Notes under the pieces: generated by a model | Databases searched by the model: none | Told to the model about the DNA's origin: nothing | The model's input: the letters and a program-made list of their open reading frames with translations, nothing else | Position numbers and translations under genes: made by a program | NCBI RefSeq assembly: GCF_028867935.1 | Contig: NZ_JAPQNS010000003.1 | Coordinates: 124,001-188,000, forward strand | Reading direction: 5' to 3' | DNA from: Flavobacterium sp. SUN052 | GTDB taxonomy: Bacteria; Bacteroidota; Bacteroidia; Flavobacteriales; Flavobacteriaceae | Length of the DNA: 64,000 nt | In this document: piece after piece, positions 9,030 through 17,450 of the stretch | Numbering within the stretch: position 1 is the first letter of the stretch | Layout: each line of letters starts with the position of its first letter

Positions 9030-10406
9030 TTAGAGCCGTTTTAGGTTATCTAATGGTATCATCACGCTAAACATACTGCCTTCACCCAGTTGGCTACTGA
9101 CGGTTAGTTGTCCTCCGTGCAGTTCGACTATGCGCTGGCAAATAGACAGTCCCAGCCCAAAGCCGTTGTGAGCAAAGGCATTTTCTGCCCGGTAAAACGG
9201 CTCGAAAATGTAGGGCAACTGATCCGGTGCGATACCAATTCCCTGATCGGTGACGCTTATTCGGCAAAGATCGCCTTGTTGAAGAAGGGAAATCTCGGCG
9301 CGGTGGTCGTGACTATACTTGCAGGCATTATCAATCAGATTGAGCAGCATCTGTTGAAGTAGCACTTCGTCGCCCCTAACCTGTGGATGCTCATCGGAAA
9401 GACCCGAAAAACGCACATCAACCTGATAATCAGGATGAGCATTCAGTAGTTGGTCGCGGGTGGAGAAAATCAGATCGTCGAGCAGCACAAAGGTTCGGGG
9501 CTGAGCAACCGGTGTGTCCAGCGTTCGGGCCAGCATCAACAAGCTGTTCGTCAGGCTAATAAGTCGATTGCTATCCGCTGTGAGATTTCGCAAAATATGT
9601 TGGTACTGCTGAGGAGACAAGGGCGTTTGTAAGCTCAGCTGTAGTTCAGATTTGAGGGCCGCCAAAGGCGTCCGTAATTCATGGGAGGCATGCGAAATAA
9701 ACGATCGTTGCTGCTCAAAGGCATGCTGGAGCCGTCCCAGAACCTGGTTAAAGTTCATGGCCAGTTGGGCTACTTCGTCTTGTCGGTTACCCTCGTCGAG
9801 CCGCTGCTGTAAGTTGCGGGCATTGATGGTTGTCACCTGCTGGTTGATACGGCTGATGGGCCGTAAAGATTGCCCGGCAAACAGAATACCAAGCCCGATT
9901 GTCAGGCCGATCCCCGTGAATAATCCCCAACCAAGCGTTCGGCGCAAATCGCGTAACTCACCTTTACCCGGTAGATCATAAGCCGACGCTACTACGGTCA
10001 GGGGTATGCCCCCATCGGTTGCGTATAAGCCAAACACTTCCTGTTCACCAACTTCTGCCCGAACAATACCCTCGCGCCTGATTTGAGCCAGTAATGAAGA
10101 AGGGGCCACCAACGAATCAGCGTCTATGCTGGCATAAAGAAGACGGTCCTGAGCGTCGTACACCAGCACTCGCTGGTCATAGAGGGTTATCAGCGTTTTA
10201 CGGTCAATGATCTGTAACAGCTCTCTGTCTACTTCTTTCACCTGGGTCATGAATCGGACAGTGGTCCGGGCACGCTGTTCGAGCCGGTCATAAAATACCG
10301 TGCGTCGATAGTTGCCGGAACGCGCATAGATGATGAGCGAAAAAGCAATCAGAATACCAGCAACGATGAGCGAAAATTGAAAAGCAATTCGGTTGCGTAT
10401 TGTCAT
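9030..10406 (-). CDS. two-component sensor histidine kinase
   Basis: A 458-residue membrane sensor kinase. TM1 is at about 9-27 and TM2 at about 158-179, bracketing a periplasmic sensor domain of about 130 residues with no recognised fold. A HAMP linker follows (about 178-232). The HisKA dimerisation helix carries the phospho-accepting H242 in SHASHELRTP. The HATPase domain shows the N box (NLIDNACKYS), G1 (DQGIGIAPDQ) and G2 (GFGLGLSICQRIVELHGG). It autophosphorylates and passes the phosphate to the regulator encoded 6 bp upstream in the same operon. The architecture matches QseC/CusS/BasS-type kinases. The signal is unknown; nearby genes suggest envelope, redox or metal stress but do not settle it. 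Confidence 0.93.
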   Translation of the reverse strand: MTIRNRIAFQFSLIVAGILIAFSLIIYARSGNYRRTVFYDRLEQRARTTVRFMTQVKEVDRELLQIIDRKTLITLYDQRVLVYDAQDRLLYASIDADSLVAPSSLLAQIRREGIVRAEVGEQEVFGLYATDGGIPLTVVASAYDLPGKGELRDLRRTLGWGLFTGIGLTIGLGILFAGQSLRPISRINQQVTTINARNLQQRLDEGNRQDEVAQLAMNFNQVLGRLQHAFEQQRSFISHASHELRTPLAALKSELQLSLQTPLSPQQYQHILRNLTADSNRLISLTNSLLMLARTLDTPVAQPRTFVLLDDLIFSTRDQLLNAHPDYQVDVRFSGLSDEHPQVRGDEVLLQQMLLNLIDNACKYSHDHRAEISLLQQGDLCRISVTDQGIGIAPDQLPYIFEPFYRAENAFAHNGFGLGLSICQRIVELHGGQLTVSSQLGEGSMFSVMIPLDNLKRL

Positions 10407-10412
10407 ACAGGT

Positions 10413-11093
10413 TTAGCTTTCTCGGATTACGTAGCCTAATCCCGGACGTGTATGAATCAGTTTAGGTGTAAAGTCGCGGTCGATTTTCCGGCGCAGGTAG
10501 TTGATGTACACTTCTACGACATTAGTACCAGAGTCAAAATTTAGGCCCCAAACCTGTTCGCTTAAGTCTATTTTCGAAATCACCCGACCCCGATTACGTA
10601 GTAGGTATTCGAGTAGCATAAACTCGCGGGCGGTCAGGTCAATAGGTACATTGCGACGGCTAACTGTTTTGGCCGATACGTTCACCACCAGGTCGGCCAC
10701 CTGTAACACTTCTTCGCGAGTGGCCTGCTGGCTCGACCGGCGCATCCAGACGCCAACCCGCGCACTCAACTCACGCAGATCGAAGGGTTTGACAAGGTAA
10801 TCGTCGGCACCTAGCTCCAGCCCTTCGAGCTTATCTTCAATTTCACCGAGGGCGGTTAGCATAATGATTGGTAAGTCGGGCTTTTCAAACCGAACACTCC
10901 GGCATATTTCGTAGCCATTTAACCCAGGCAGATTAATATCCAGGATGAGCAGGTCAATAGATTGTTGAACGGCCAATCGGCGACCTGCATACCCTTCGTA
11001 AGCAACTTCGGTTGCGTAGCCTTCTGCCCGCAAACTTTGGCTAATGTTTTGCGCAATTCGCCGGTCATCTTCAACAATGAGTATGCTGCGCAT
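10413..11093 (-). CDS. OmpR/PhoB-family response regulator
   Basis: A 226-residue regulator with an N-terminal receiver domain (acidic pocket VEDD, phospho-acceptor D52 in LLILDINLPGLNG, conserved lysine in LVKPF). A C-terminal winged-helix DNA-binding domain follows (about 125-226: LTAREFMLLEYLLRNRG ... NVVEVYINYLRRKID). I place the start at 11093 (MRSILIVEDD), since the receiver begins there; an upstream in-frame start at 11141 would add 16 residues of unlikely sequence. It precedes the kinase by 6 bp, so the two are co-expressed. Target genes are unknown. The neighbours upstream are a small secreted protein and a polyferredoxin on the same strand. Confidence 0.93.
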   Translation of the reverse strand: MRSILIVEDDRRIAQNISQSLRAEGYATEVAYEGYAGRRLAVQQSIDLLILDINLPGLNGYEICRSVRFEKPDLPIIMLTALGEIEDKLEGLELGADDYLVKPFDLRELSARVGVWMRRSSQQATREEVLQVADLVVNVSAKTVSRRNVPIDLTAREFMLLEYLLRNRGRVISKIDLSEQVWGLNFDSGTNVVEVYINYLRRKIDRDFTPKLIHTRPGLGYVIRES

Positions 11094-11259
11094 AACCAAG
11101 TAAGTAATTGAGTTATGAACACCCACCGTTCGGATAACCATGAATGGAAACCGAGCCAGTTAGTGCAGTAAACGAATAAGTTGTGGCTAGCAAAGCAGAG
11201 GCTGAGCCAGATAACAGAAGTCGATAGATAGTTTCAGAAAGAAGCCCTGATACGTAAAA

Positions 11260-11646
11260 TCAGGCTGAGTAATTGGGAGGAGGAGCTATTATTTCTGCCA
11301 ACAATGAAGGAACAAAGGCAGGTTGAAAGGGCAAATGAAGCGACGCTAAACCCCAGCTCGGAGGGAGTAACGATACGGTAAAAAGGTGTTGCAAAAAGTA
11401 ATCGGTATCAAGCGAGTTAACATCAGATTCTTCCTCGGAATCGGCCTGATTAGGCAACGATGTATTAGCACCTAGCAACTGCTGCATTAATAACTCGTCA
11501 AAACGTTGCGTTTTGCTGCTGGTCAAACTTTCATAATGGCCATTGTCGTATGTACACGACGGTACAACGCCTAGATTGACCATGTTCAGCGCTACAAACA
11601 GGCAGATAAGACGATAGATTAACCCAGGACGCTTTCGTTGGTGCAT
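11260..11646 (-). CDS. small exported or membrane-anchored hypothetical protein
   Basis: A 128-residue protein without a recognised domain. From the start at 11646 (MHQRKRPGLIYR) a basic N terminus leads into one hydrophobic segment (LICLFVALNMVNLGVV) and then CTYDNGHYE. It could be a signal anchor or a non-canonical lipoprotein signal. The remainder is acidic (ADSEEESDVNSLD) and ends in a proline-rich IIAPPPNYSA tail. That tail recalls short Bacteroidota proteins found beside metal-efflux or redox genes (memory-based and weak). An ATG at 11670 would add 8 residues. It lies between the response regulator and the polyferredoxin on the same strand. Confidence 0.5.
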   Translation of the reverse strand: MHQRKRPGLIYRLICLFVALNMVNLGVVPSCTYDNGHYESLTSSKTQRFDELLMQQLLGANTSLPNQADSEEESDVNSLDTDYFLQHLFTVSLLPPSWGLASLHLPFQPAFVPSLLAEIIAPPPNYSA

Positions 11647-11760
11647 AAATGTCTGAAAGCAGTTTGCCATTTATAACTCGATTTAGCTTTCAGCTGTTTT
11701 AAGAGAATGCAGATGCGGTGAAATAGCTTATCACGCCAGGTTATTAAGATTGATTTTTTG

Positions 11761-13284
11761 TCAAATCAAGCGGGAGTCAACACGCCCTGTCTCTAAGTTC
11801 AACACGCCACGCGGGCAAACAGCTGAACAAATACCACACCCTACACACGACGACCGCACAATGTCTTGTTGTCGTTGGGCATACCAACGCACGTCGATTC
11901 CCATTTCACATTGTGCCGAGCAGTTACCGCACGAAATGCATTGCCCACCGTTGGTAGTAATGCGGAACCGCGATTTATAACGTTGCACCAGACCCAGATA
12001 GGCCGCCAGTGGACAGCCAAACCGGCACCAGACCCGGTTACCCATAATTGGATAAAAACCAGTACCGATCACTCCTGAAAAGAGAGTGCCAATATAAAAA
12101 CCATAGGTTGACCGTACGCTGTATGAATCCAGAAAACCCAGCACCGTCGATTGGCCGGAGAAATATGTGTACAATACCAGCCCGGTCATGACCACGGCGA
12201 ATACCAAAACCCCGTGAACAAGGTAACGCTCAATTTTCCAGGCTCCGAGTCGCTTGTCAGAAAGTTGACGATAGGGGTCGCCGAGGGTTTCGGCAAGACC
12301 ACCGCAACCGCACACCCACGAGCAATACCAACGTTTACCGAAAAAATAGGTCAACACAGGCACCCCTACCACGGTCAGAATAATACCCCAAACAAGCATA
12401 AAAACTCCAAACGTGCCGGCCTGAATCTTAGCGTTGATCTCGTAATCGAAGAAAAAATCATAATCGAGTGGCCAGATACTTTTGAGATCCTGGTACGGTT
12501 GATTTAACCGGGCTAATATTTCAGGAATCAGGAATGCAAACGAAGTCTGAAAAAACATGACCGATGCCGTCCGCAACTGCTGGTAGCGGCTGTGCCGATG
12601 CCGAATCAACATTCTGACGCCCATCACCAGAATCACAAGGGTATACAGAAACCCATACAAAAACCACTGACTGGCGAACGCTCCGGTGCTCGGTTTTCCA
12701 CTGATAACCTGGCTAATTGGACTAACAATTAATGTCCAATTCGTGATGTATTCGGGCACCATGTAAAGCAGAATGTAAAAACCGATCAGAAACGTACCTA
12801 CCAGCCAGCCAATCCAGCCCCGGTTGGTGGCGGGGTGCTGATAGAGATAGTTATTTCGGATACCCGCCGGACCTCGGTATTTCGGGTTCGGTAAAATATA
12901 AAGAAGCCCTCCCAGTGTAGCGAGGCCAATGCTAAGCAAAAACCAGAGCCAGGGTTGGTTAGCTATCGTCCCGACTGAAGCCGCTTGTGTAACGGGAAAT
13001 GTATAATTATCGTAAATGACTTTATCCCATTGCTGTTTTGCCTTTACCTCATTGTTGTAGCCATCAACAGCTTGCTTGAAATCACTGATGAATTCCCACT
13101 GATTGGTGTAGACTTTATCGAGCATTGGTTGTGTTCGCTCCAATACAATGACTCGGTGTTCGGGCTTGATTTTATCGGCCAGGATGTTCTCGGTAAGCCG
13201 AAACTGGCCTAAGGTTAGAATGAGCAGAAAAGCCGCGAAGCCCGCTAAAAACAGAACAAGCCCTCCCGAAGAGACAGATTTCAT
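11761..13284 (-). CDS. membrane polyferredoxin, 4Fe-4S binding (NapH/CcoG-like)
   Basis: A 507-residue membrane iron-sulfur protein. A first helix (about 8-25) is followed by a periplasmic stretch of about 90 residues (rich in Gln/Lys/Asp), several membrane helices between about 110 and 400, and then a cysteine-rich cytoplasmic tail. Cysteine motifs are CSWVCGC after helix FFGKRWY, the CRFGCP motif typical of NapH/NosR/YccM-type proteins, and two ferredoxin clusters (CISCGNCSAQCEMGI and CVGCGICSAVCPRGV) at about 440-490. Such proteins pass electrons across or along the membrane to a periplasmic reductase or a maturation factor. No reductase gene is adjacent, so the partner is unknown. Confidence 0.85.
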   Translation of the reverse strand: MKSVSSGGLVLFLAGFAAFLLILTLGQFRLTENILADKIKPEHRVIVLERTQPMLDKVYTNQWEFISDFKQAVDGYNNEVKAKQQWDKVIYDNYTFPVTQAASVGTIANQPWLWFLLSIGLATLGGLLYILPNPKYRGPAGIRNNYLYQHPATNRGWIGWLVGTFLIGFYILLYMVPEYITNWTLIVSPISQVISGKPSTGAFASQWFLYGFLYTLVILVMGVRMLIRHRHSRYQQLRTASVMFFQTSFAFLIPEILARLNQPYQDLKSIWPLDYDFFFDYEINAKIQAGTFGVFMLVWGIILTVVGVPVLTYFFGKRWYCSWVCGCGGLAETLGDPYRQLSDKRLGAWKIERYLVHGVLVFAVVMTGLVLYTYFSGQSTVLGFLDSYSVRSTYGFYIGTLFSGVIGTGFYPIMGNRVWCRFGCPLAAYLGLVQRYKSRFRITTNGGQCISCGNCSAQCEMGIDVRWYAQRQQDIVRSSCVGCGICSAVCPRGVLNLETGRVDSRLI

Positions 13285-13454
13285 AGCGATTAATTGAGAT
13301 ACAGGCAGAAAGGTACGAGTTTAGGCGTATATACGCTTCGTGTTCATAAAGGGTTTCTGACTTCCGACTAAACGTTTGCGAGTTTAAGTAATCTAAGATT
13401 TGGTGAGTAGTAGTAAACACCAATTAAAATTCGCTAAACCCGATAGTGTAGCAA

Positions 13455-13483
13455 TTGTTTATTCGGCCCAACGACTATTTTTG
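13455..13483 (+). promoter_or_regulatory. Bacteroidota-type promoter
   Basis: TTG (13455-13457), 18 nt, then TATTTTTG (13476-13483) fits the Bacteroidota sigma-ABfr pattern TTG / TAnnTTTG. It lies 40 bp before the start of the small gene at 13524. Confidence 0.5.
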
Positions 13484-13523
13484 TCCGAAAGCCGCTTTGT
13501 CGGATCTCTTTTACCGTAGCACA

Positions 13524-13919
13524 ATGCAGACCATCACCTATGAATCCCTGAAAGCCGAACAAGCCTGGATGGTTGTCTCGGAACAATTGAACCAACGGAA
13601 TACGCTCCTCTCGCGAGGAATCAGCCACCTCGAACACAGCACTGTTGAGTTACCGTTGGCCAGCCGCCTGATGATTCTACGTTATCATCTCCGGCATAGT
13701 CTCCGTCGGCTCACGGCCGACGCACGCCAACTGCCCGCCCAAGCTAACATGGCAGGGCAACTTCATTCGCAATGGATGCACATTCACCAGCTGCATTTTT
13801 TACTTCGGCAAGTTGACAATGAACTTCGCAATGCATCAGAAGATAGCGCTCGGTTTCGGGAATGGCTCGAATCGCTCGAATCTCGAATTTACAAATCAGC
13901 TCTGGTTAGCTTGAATTAG
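13524..13919 (+). CDS. hypothetical helical protein
   Basis: A 131-residue soluble protein, not recognised. From the start at 13524 (MQTITYESLKAEQAW) it is predicted mainly alpha-helical and rich in His, Arg, Leu and Gln, with repeated short amphipathic stretches (LRYHLRHSLRRLTADARQL, WMHIHQLHFLLRQVDNELR). There is no signal peptide, membrane helix or known motif. It has its own promoter-like sequence upstream and a strong terminator directly after the stop, so it looks like an independent single-gene unit. The frame is open from 13455, but the promoter overlaps that extension. Confidence 0.55.
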   Translation: MQTITYESLKAEQAWMVVSEQLNQRNTLLSRGISHLEHSTVELPLASRLMILRYHLRHSLRRLTADARQLPAQANMAGQLHSQWMHIHQLHFLLRQVDNELRNASEDSARFREWLESLESRIYKSALVSLN

Positions 13920-13922
13920 CAT

Positions 13923-13958
13923 AAAAAAAGCCGCCCCTCAAGTTGGGAGCGGCTTTTT
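13923..13958 (+). terminator. Rho-independent terminator
   Basis: A hairpin with arms AAAAAGCCGC / GCGGCTTTTT starts 3 bp after the stop of the small gene and ends in a T-run. The mirrored A-run means it may also act on the other strand. Confidence 0.85.
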
Positions 13959-14057
13959 GATTCAGCATATTCTCTCTTACTTTTTACCTTCTTGAAAAGG
14001 CTTTATCGACGTAAAGTCCTTTTTTTACCGTGCTGTGATAGATACTCTATAACTCAT

Positions 14058-14102
14058 AAAAAAACCATACCCGAGTGGCGGTTAGCCCTGGGTATGGTTT
14101 TA
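14058..14102 (-). terminator. Rho-independent terminator of the sugar operon
   Basis: Arms AAAACCATACCC (14061-14072) and GGGTATGGTTTT (14090-14101) form a 12-bp stem. On the minus strand it is followed by a T-run and lies 40 bp after the last gene of the minus-strand sugar operon. Confidence 0.8.
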
Positions 14103-14141
14103 TACAAAATATGTGCCAGTTGTTCTGACCCTAAAAGGGCC

Positions 14142-15170
14142 CTATTTTCCTAGGAAAGCTTTGTTTTGTGCATCAAGAGTCATCGGGTCCACCGAACCTG
14201 ATTTTATAACAACCCTGTACTGGAACGTTACCGATTTTCCGGCTCCAAGTATGTAATTCATGGGTGCTTCTTTACCGTTTGTGAAAACGGATGGGGCCAG
14301 CGGGTTAGCTGCATATAAACCATAGCCACGAGAGTGCCAGTAGGTTGGATAACCCACATTTTGTGGATGATCCAGCATTACAACAGACACGTCTTCGTTG
14401 TTGATTTTGCCTGTCAGGTTCATCCATTTGGCGCGTTTCCCCCAAACATCTTCGCCTTCAACGCCCTCGCTACTGTGGTATTTTCCTGTAACACCAACGG
14501 TTGCCATAGCGGGTACTTTAGTGGCGACTCCACTAGCATCGGTAAACACTTCGGGTTTGTTAGAAGGATGTTCCAACTCCCGCCCGAGCCGAATCGCAAT
14601 CATACCTTCTTTATTGTCTTTGAAAACAACGTCTTTCTCCAAAGCAGTAAGCGTCGTGATTCGATCAATAGTCCGTTGGCTGGCATCGCCCCGAAAAACA
14701 TAGGTAGTTCGTTCGCGAAGCATCGGCTGATTGTCTTTGTCGAGCCAGGCGGCTGTAACAACCAATTCAGCCTGATCTTTTCCGCTCTTCATCGACTTTA
14801 CGCCTGTGTGGACCACAGTGCCAAATGGCCCCCCGTGGCTGGCGGCTATATCAGTCGAGTTGTTCCAGAAATCGTGGCCGTTTACATCGCCATAGTTAAA
14901 CCACATCCCTACGTGGTGAGGGTGGTCAACACGTTCGCCGGGGCGCGGGTCCATTGGCCAGCCACGAGTGATGAAATTACCCCCCGCTGTTCGGATTGGG
15001 TATAAAACGGGCTTTTTCAATACGGCTGGACCGGGATAAATGTAAGCCGTAAAGGACTTGCCATCCACCGTTACCTCAACGCGCTTGGCCGCTTCGTCAT
15101 GCTTGAGCTGAATACGGTTTTGCGCTAGCGAGGTTAGGCTTATTAAACTGAGAATAAGGATCTTTTTCAT
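14142..15170 (-). CDS. secreted PmoA-like (DUF6807) family protein
   Basis: A 342-residue exported protein with a signal peptide (MKKILILSLISLTSLAQ). It belongs to the PmoA-like family (named for weak resemblance to methane oxygenase, which is not the function), seen in Bacteroidota and Planctomycetes polysaccharide-utilisation genes. Recognisable features are the VDHPHHVGMWFNYGDVNGHDFWNN motif region (histidine-rich) and the later VVMLDHPQNVGYPTYWHSRGYG. The fold is beta-rich. The biochemical role is not established to my knowledge. It is the last gene of an operon with a sugar isomerase, a DUF1080 protein and a Gfo/Idh/MocA oxidoreductase, which points to modified sugar or glycoside breakdown in the periplasm. 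Confidence 0.75.
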   Translation of the reverse strand: MKKILILSLISLTSLAQNRIQLKHDEAAKRVEVTVDGKSFTAYIYPGPAVLKKPVLYPIRTAGGNFITRGWPMDPRPGERVDHPHHVGMWFNYGDVNGHDFWNNSTDIAASHGGPFGTVVHTGVKSMKSGKDQAELVVTAAWLDKDNQPMLRERTTYVFRGDASQRTIDRITTLTALEKDVVFKDNKEGMIAIRLGRELEHPSNKPEVFTDASGVATKVPAMATVGVTGKYHSSEGVEGEDVWGKRAKWMNLTGKINNEDVSVVMLDHPQNVGYPTYWHSRGYGLYAANPLAPSVFTNGKEAPMNYILGAGKSVTFQYRVVIKSGSVDPMTLDAQNKAFLGK

Positions 15171-15186
15171 GTTAGTAGCAAATAAG

Positions 15187-15281
15187 AACGCGGATGATGT
15201 GGATGCTTCGCAACGCGGATTGACACGGATTATTAAAATCAGCGATAATCCGCGCTACGCAGTATCCGCGTCATCCGCGTT
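15187..15281. repeat. imperfect inverted repeat of CGCGGAT units
   Basis: Two 35-nt arms (15187-15221 and 15247-15281) are reverse complements with about six mismatches. Each arm is itself built of repeated CGCGGAT / ACGCGGAT words. It sits between two genes of one operon and looks like a dispersed palindromic repeat, not a terminator (no T-run). Confidence 0.7.
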
Positions 15282-15298
15282 CCAATCAAGCTTAAATG

Positions 15299-16624
15299 TT
15301 AGCTTAATACCATGTCATTTTTAGTCGCATCCCATGTCACCCGCTTACCTGTGTGTTGAGCCATCGTTGCCATAATGTTGGCTACCGAATGGTTGAACCC
15401 TACGCGAGCTGGTGCATTAGGCTCTTTACGACTCCGCACACACTCCATCCAGTTGAGCATGTGAAACGAGGTCATCGGATCGGCACCGGTGTTGGCGCTG
15501 GTTTCCATTTTAGTAGCGTTAGCCAGCGTCATATCAGGCAGCAAATTGGCCTGCATTCCCATTTCTTTGGCCGGACCAGCCTGTAAACCCCCTTCCGAGG
15601 AAATTTTGTTGGTATCGAGGTTGATCATGCCCCCATTCGAGAAGTAATACTCTTTGGTACCACCAGCCTCGTTGTGCATCCGCGACGAATACAACACTTG
15701 GAACCCTTTGGTCTTATCGTTGTCTGGGCCGTAATCGAATACTGCCGTGAAGGTATCAGGGTTCACGCGACCGTCTTTCCACACGTAAACACCACCATTG
15801 GCTACTACCGAACGTGGGTGATCGTATCCACTAAACCAGTGAACGGTGTCGATCTGGTGCGACATCCACTGCCCCGGAATACCTGATGAGTATGGATAAA
15901 ATAAGCGGAATTCGAGGTATTTGCGCGGATCCCAATCCGTTTTTGGACGGTTCAGTTGGAAGCGAGTCCAGTCGGTATCTTCTTTCCGTATTTCAGAAAC
16001 TAATTTGGCCCGGCGCCAGCGACCTGGCTGGTTTACGTTCCAGGTCATTTCTACCATGCTGATGTCGCCAAACTTACCAGACTTGATAAAGTCATTAGCT
16101 GAGTGGTAGTTAGGGGCCGAACGCCGTTGCGAACCGATCTGTACGATTTTCTTCGACTTTTCAACCGCCTTAAGTGCTTTCCGGGCATCTTCCAGCGACT
16201 CGGCAAATGGTTTTTCGCAGTAAACGTCGCGACCTGATTCCACGGCATCAACGCAATGCAGTGCGTGCTGGAAGTCAGCAGTACTGATAATGACAGCGTC
16301 AACGTCTTTGCGCTCCAACAGTTCATCGTTGTTACGAGCTTTGAAAAAACTGCTGTCGTTCCAGCCTTTGCCTTTTAAATATTGATCAGCTTCATCGCGA
16401 CGGCGGCTCCAAATATCCGAAACGCCAACAAAAGCGAAGTTTTGATCTTTGGCATGGTTCATAAAGGCAGGTGCCAGCGATTGCCGGAACCGGTCTGAGA
16501 ACCCAATAATGCCAACCCGGACGCGTTCATTTGCGCCGATGATACGGGCGTAACTACTGGCGGAGAAGCTCATTCCCAAGCCAGCTAAAGCAGATTTTTT
16601 TATAAACTCACGACGGTTTTCCAT
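15299..16624 (-). CDS. Gfo/Idh/MocA family oxidoreductase, Tat-exported
   Basis: A 441-residue NAD(P)-dependent sugar oxidoreductase. The N terminus carries a twin-arginine signal (NRREFIKKSALAGLGMSF), so the folded enzyme with its cofactor is exported to the periplasm. The Rossmann domain follows (RVGIIGFSDRFRQ), with the family EKP motif (YCEKPFAESLEDARKAL) holding the catalytic lysine at about residue 136. The C-terminal alpha/beta substrate domain covers the rest (DPRKYLEFRLFYPYSSGIPGQW). Family members oxidise the C3 hydroxyl of glycosides or inositols. It is in one operon with DUF1080, TIM-barrel isomerase and PmoA-like genes, which fits 3-keto-sugar chemistry. The exact substrate is unknown. 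Confidence 0.88.
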   Translation of the reverse strand: MENRREFIKKSALAGLGMSFSASSYARIIGANERVRVGIIGFSDRFRQSLAPAFMNHAKDQNFAFVGVSDIWSRRRDEADQYLKGKGWNDSSFFKARNNDELLERKDVDAVIISTADFQHALHCVDAVESGRDVYCEKPFAESLEDARKALKAVEKSKKIVQIGSQRRSAPNYHSANDFIKSGKFGDISMVEMTWNVNQPGRWRRAKLVSEIRKEDTDWTRFQLNRPKTDWDPRKYLEFRLFYPYSSGIPGQWMSHQIDTVHWFSGYDHPRSVVANGGVYVWKDGRVNPDTFTAVFDYGPDNDKTKGFQVLYSSRMHNEAGGTKEYYFSNGGMINLDTNKISSEGGLQAGPAKEMGMQANLLPDMTLANATKMETSANTGADPMTSFHMLNWMECVRSRKEPNAPARVGFNHSVANIMATMAQHTGKRVTWDATKNDMVLS

Positions 16625-16685
16625 GCGAAAGGGGATTTATCAACGTAGATACAATGCGTGTTGAAAAGAGCAATATGACAGCTTC

Positions 16686-17438
16686 CTACTGACTCCGTAA
16701 CTCCTTGATTTTAATATCCCGAAAGGATACTTTATCACCATGATCCTGCAAAAGGATATGGCCCTTAGGAGCTTCTCCAAATCGACCATTGGCATTATAG
16801 GCAGGAGTAGCATACTTACTCATGGCCACCAGCTTACGGAACTCTTCACCACCCCGTTCGTATTCCAATACTTTTTTGCCATTCAACCAATGTTCTACAT
16901 GAGAGCCATTGACCAGCACCCGTCCCTGATTCCATTCCCCGATGGGCTTAGCCTGCTTGTTCTGGGCAGGTTTTAGATCATACAATGAGCCAACAGTGCG
17001 GTTTCCATCGCGGCCCATTTTGGCATCGGGATGTTTATCATCGTCTAAAACCTGGTATTCTAATCCAAAGGCAGAGCCAGCAGGTTTAGGCTGATGTTCT
17101 ACGACAAAATATTTCAGGCCGCTGTTGGCACCCTCAGTCAGGCGGAATTCAAATGTCAGATCAAAATTGCTGAACTCACCATCGGTAACAATATCACCCG
17201 CATTGCGCGACTCCCGCCCATCAGTTTTGGCTATGGTTAGGGTGCCATCTTCAACGGCCCAGCCACCTGCCGGAAATTTATCAAGGTAAGCCCCCCGCCA
17301 TCCGTTGGTAGTTTTTCCATTAAAAAGGAGTTTCCACCCGTCTTTTTTTTCTTTTGCCGTTAATGAGTTATGGTCTTGTGGTGGTTTGGATGCAACCAGC
17401 GTTAGCACAACAAGGCCAGAGAGAATGAGGTATTTCAT
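16686..17438 (-). CDS. DUF1080 family, 3-keto-disaccharide hydrolase/lyase-like
   Basis: A 250-residue exported protein with a short signal peptide (MKYLILSGLVVLTLVAS). The DUF1080 concanavalin-like fold is recognised from GWKLLFNGKTTNGWRGAY, NFDLTFEFRLTEGANSGLKYFV and the ending HILLQDHGDKVSFRDIKIKEL. Characterised members act on 3-keto-glycosides, cleaving after C3 oxidation. It starts 12 bp after the end of the upstream isomerase gene and precedes the Gfo/Idh/MocA dehydrogenase. The operon therefore contains the oxidising enzyme and the cleaving enzyme of that pathway. The assignment to 3-keto sugars is from family knowledge and context. Confidence 0.85.
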   Translation of the reverse strand: MKYLILSGLVVLTLVASKPPQDHNSLTAKEKKDGWKLLFNGKTTNGWRGAYLDKFPAGGWAVEDGTLTIAKTDGRESRNAGDIVTDGEFSNFDLTFEFRLTEGANSGLKYFVVEHQPKPAGSAFGLEYQVLDDDKHPDAKMGRDGNRTVGSLYDLKPAQNKQAKPIGEWNQGRVLVNGSHVEHWLNGKKVLEYERGGEEFRKLVAMSKYATPAYNANGRFGEAPKGHILLQDHGDKVSFRDIKIKELRSQ

Positions 17439-17450
17439 GTAATTCCTTTG

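Noticed and set aside
9030..13284. Metal-resistance operon (CusRS type) including the polyferredoxin
   Set aside because: No efflux or metal-binding gene is adjacent; the resemblance rests only on the general kinase-regulator architecture and a short unknown protein.
13172..13423. 83-codon minus-strand frame upstream of the polyferredoxin
   Set aside because: It overlaps the start of the polyferredoxin in another frame and shows no protein-like pattern.
14334..15005. 223-codon open frame on the plus strand
   Set aside because: It is antisense to the PmoA-like gene, has an odd composition (many His, Phe and Cys) and no domain; the minus-strand gene has a signal peptide and family motifs.
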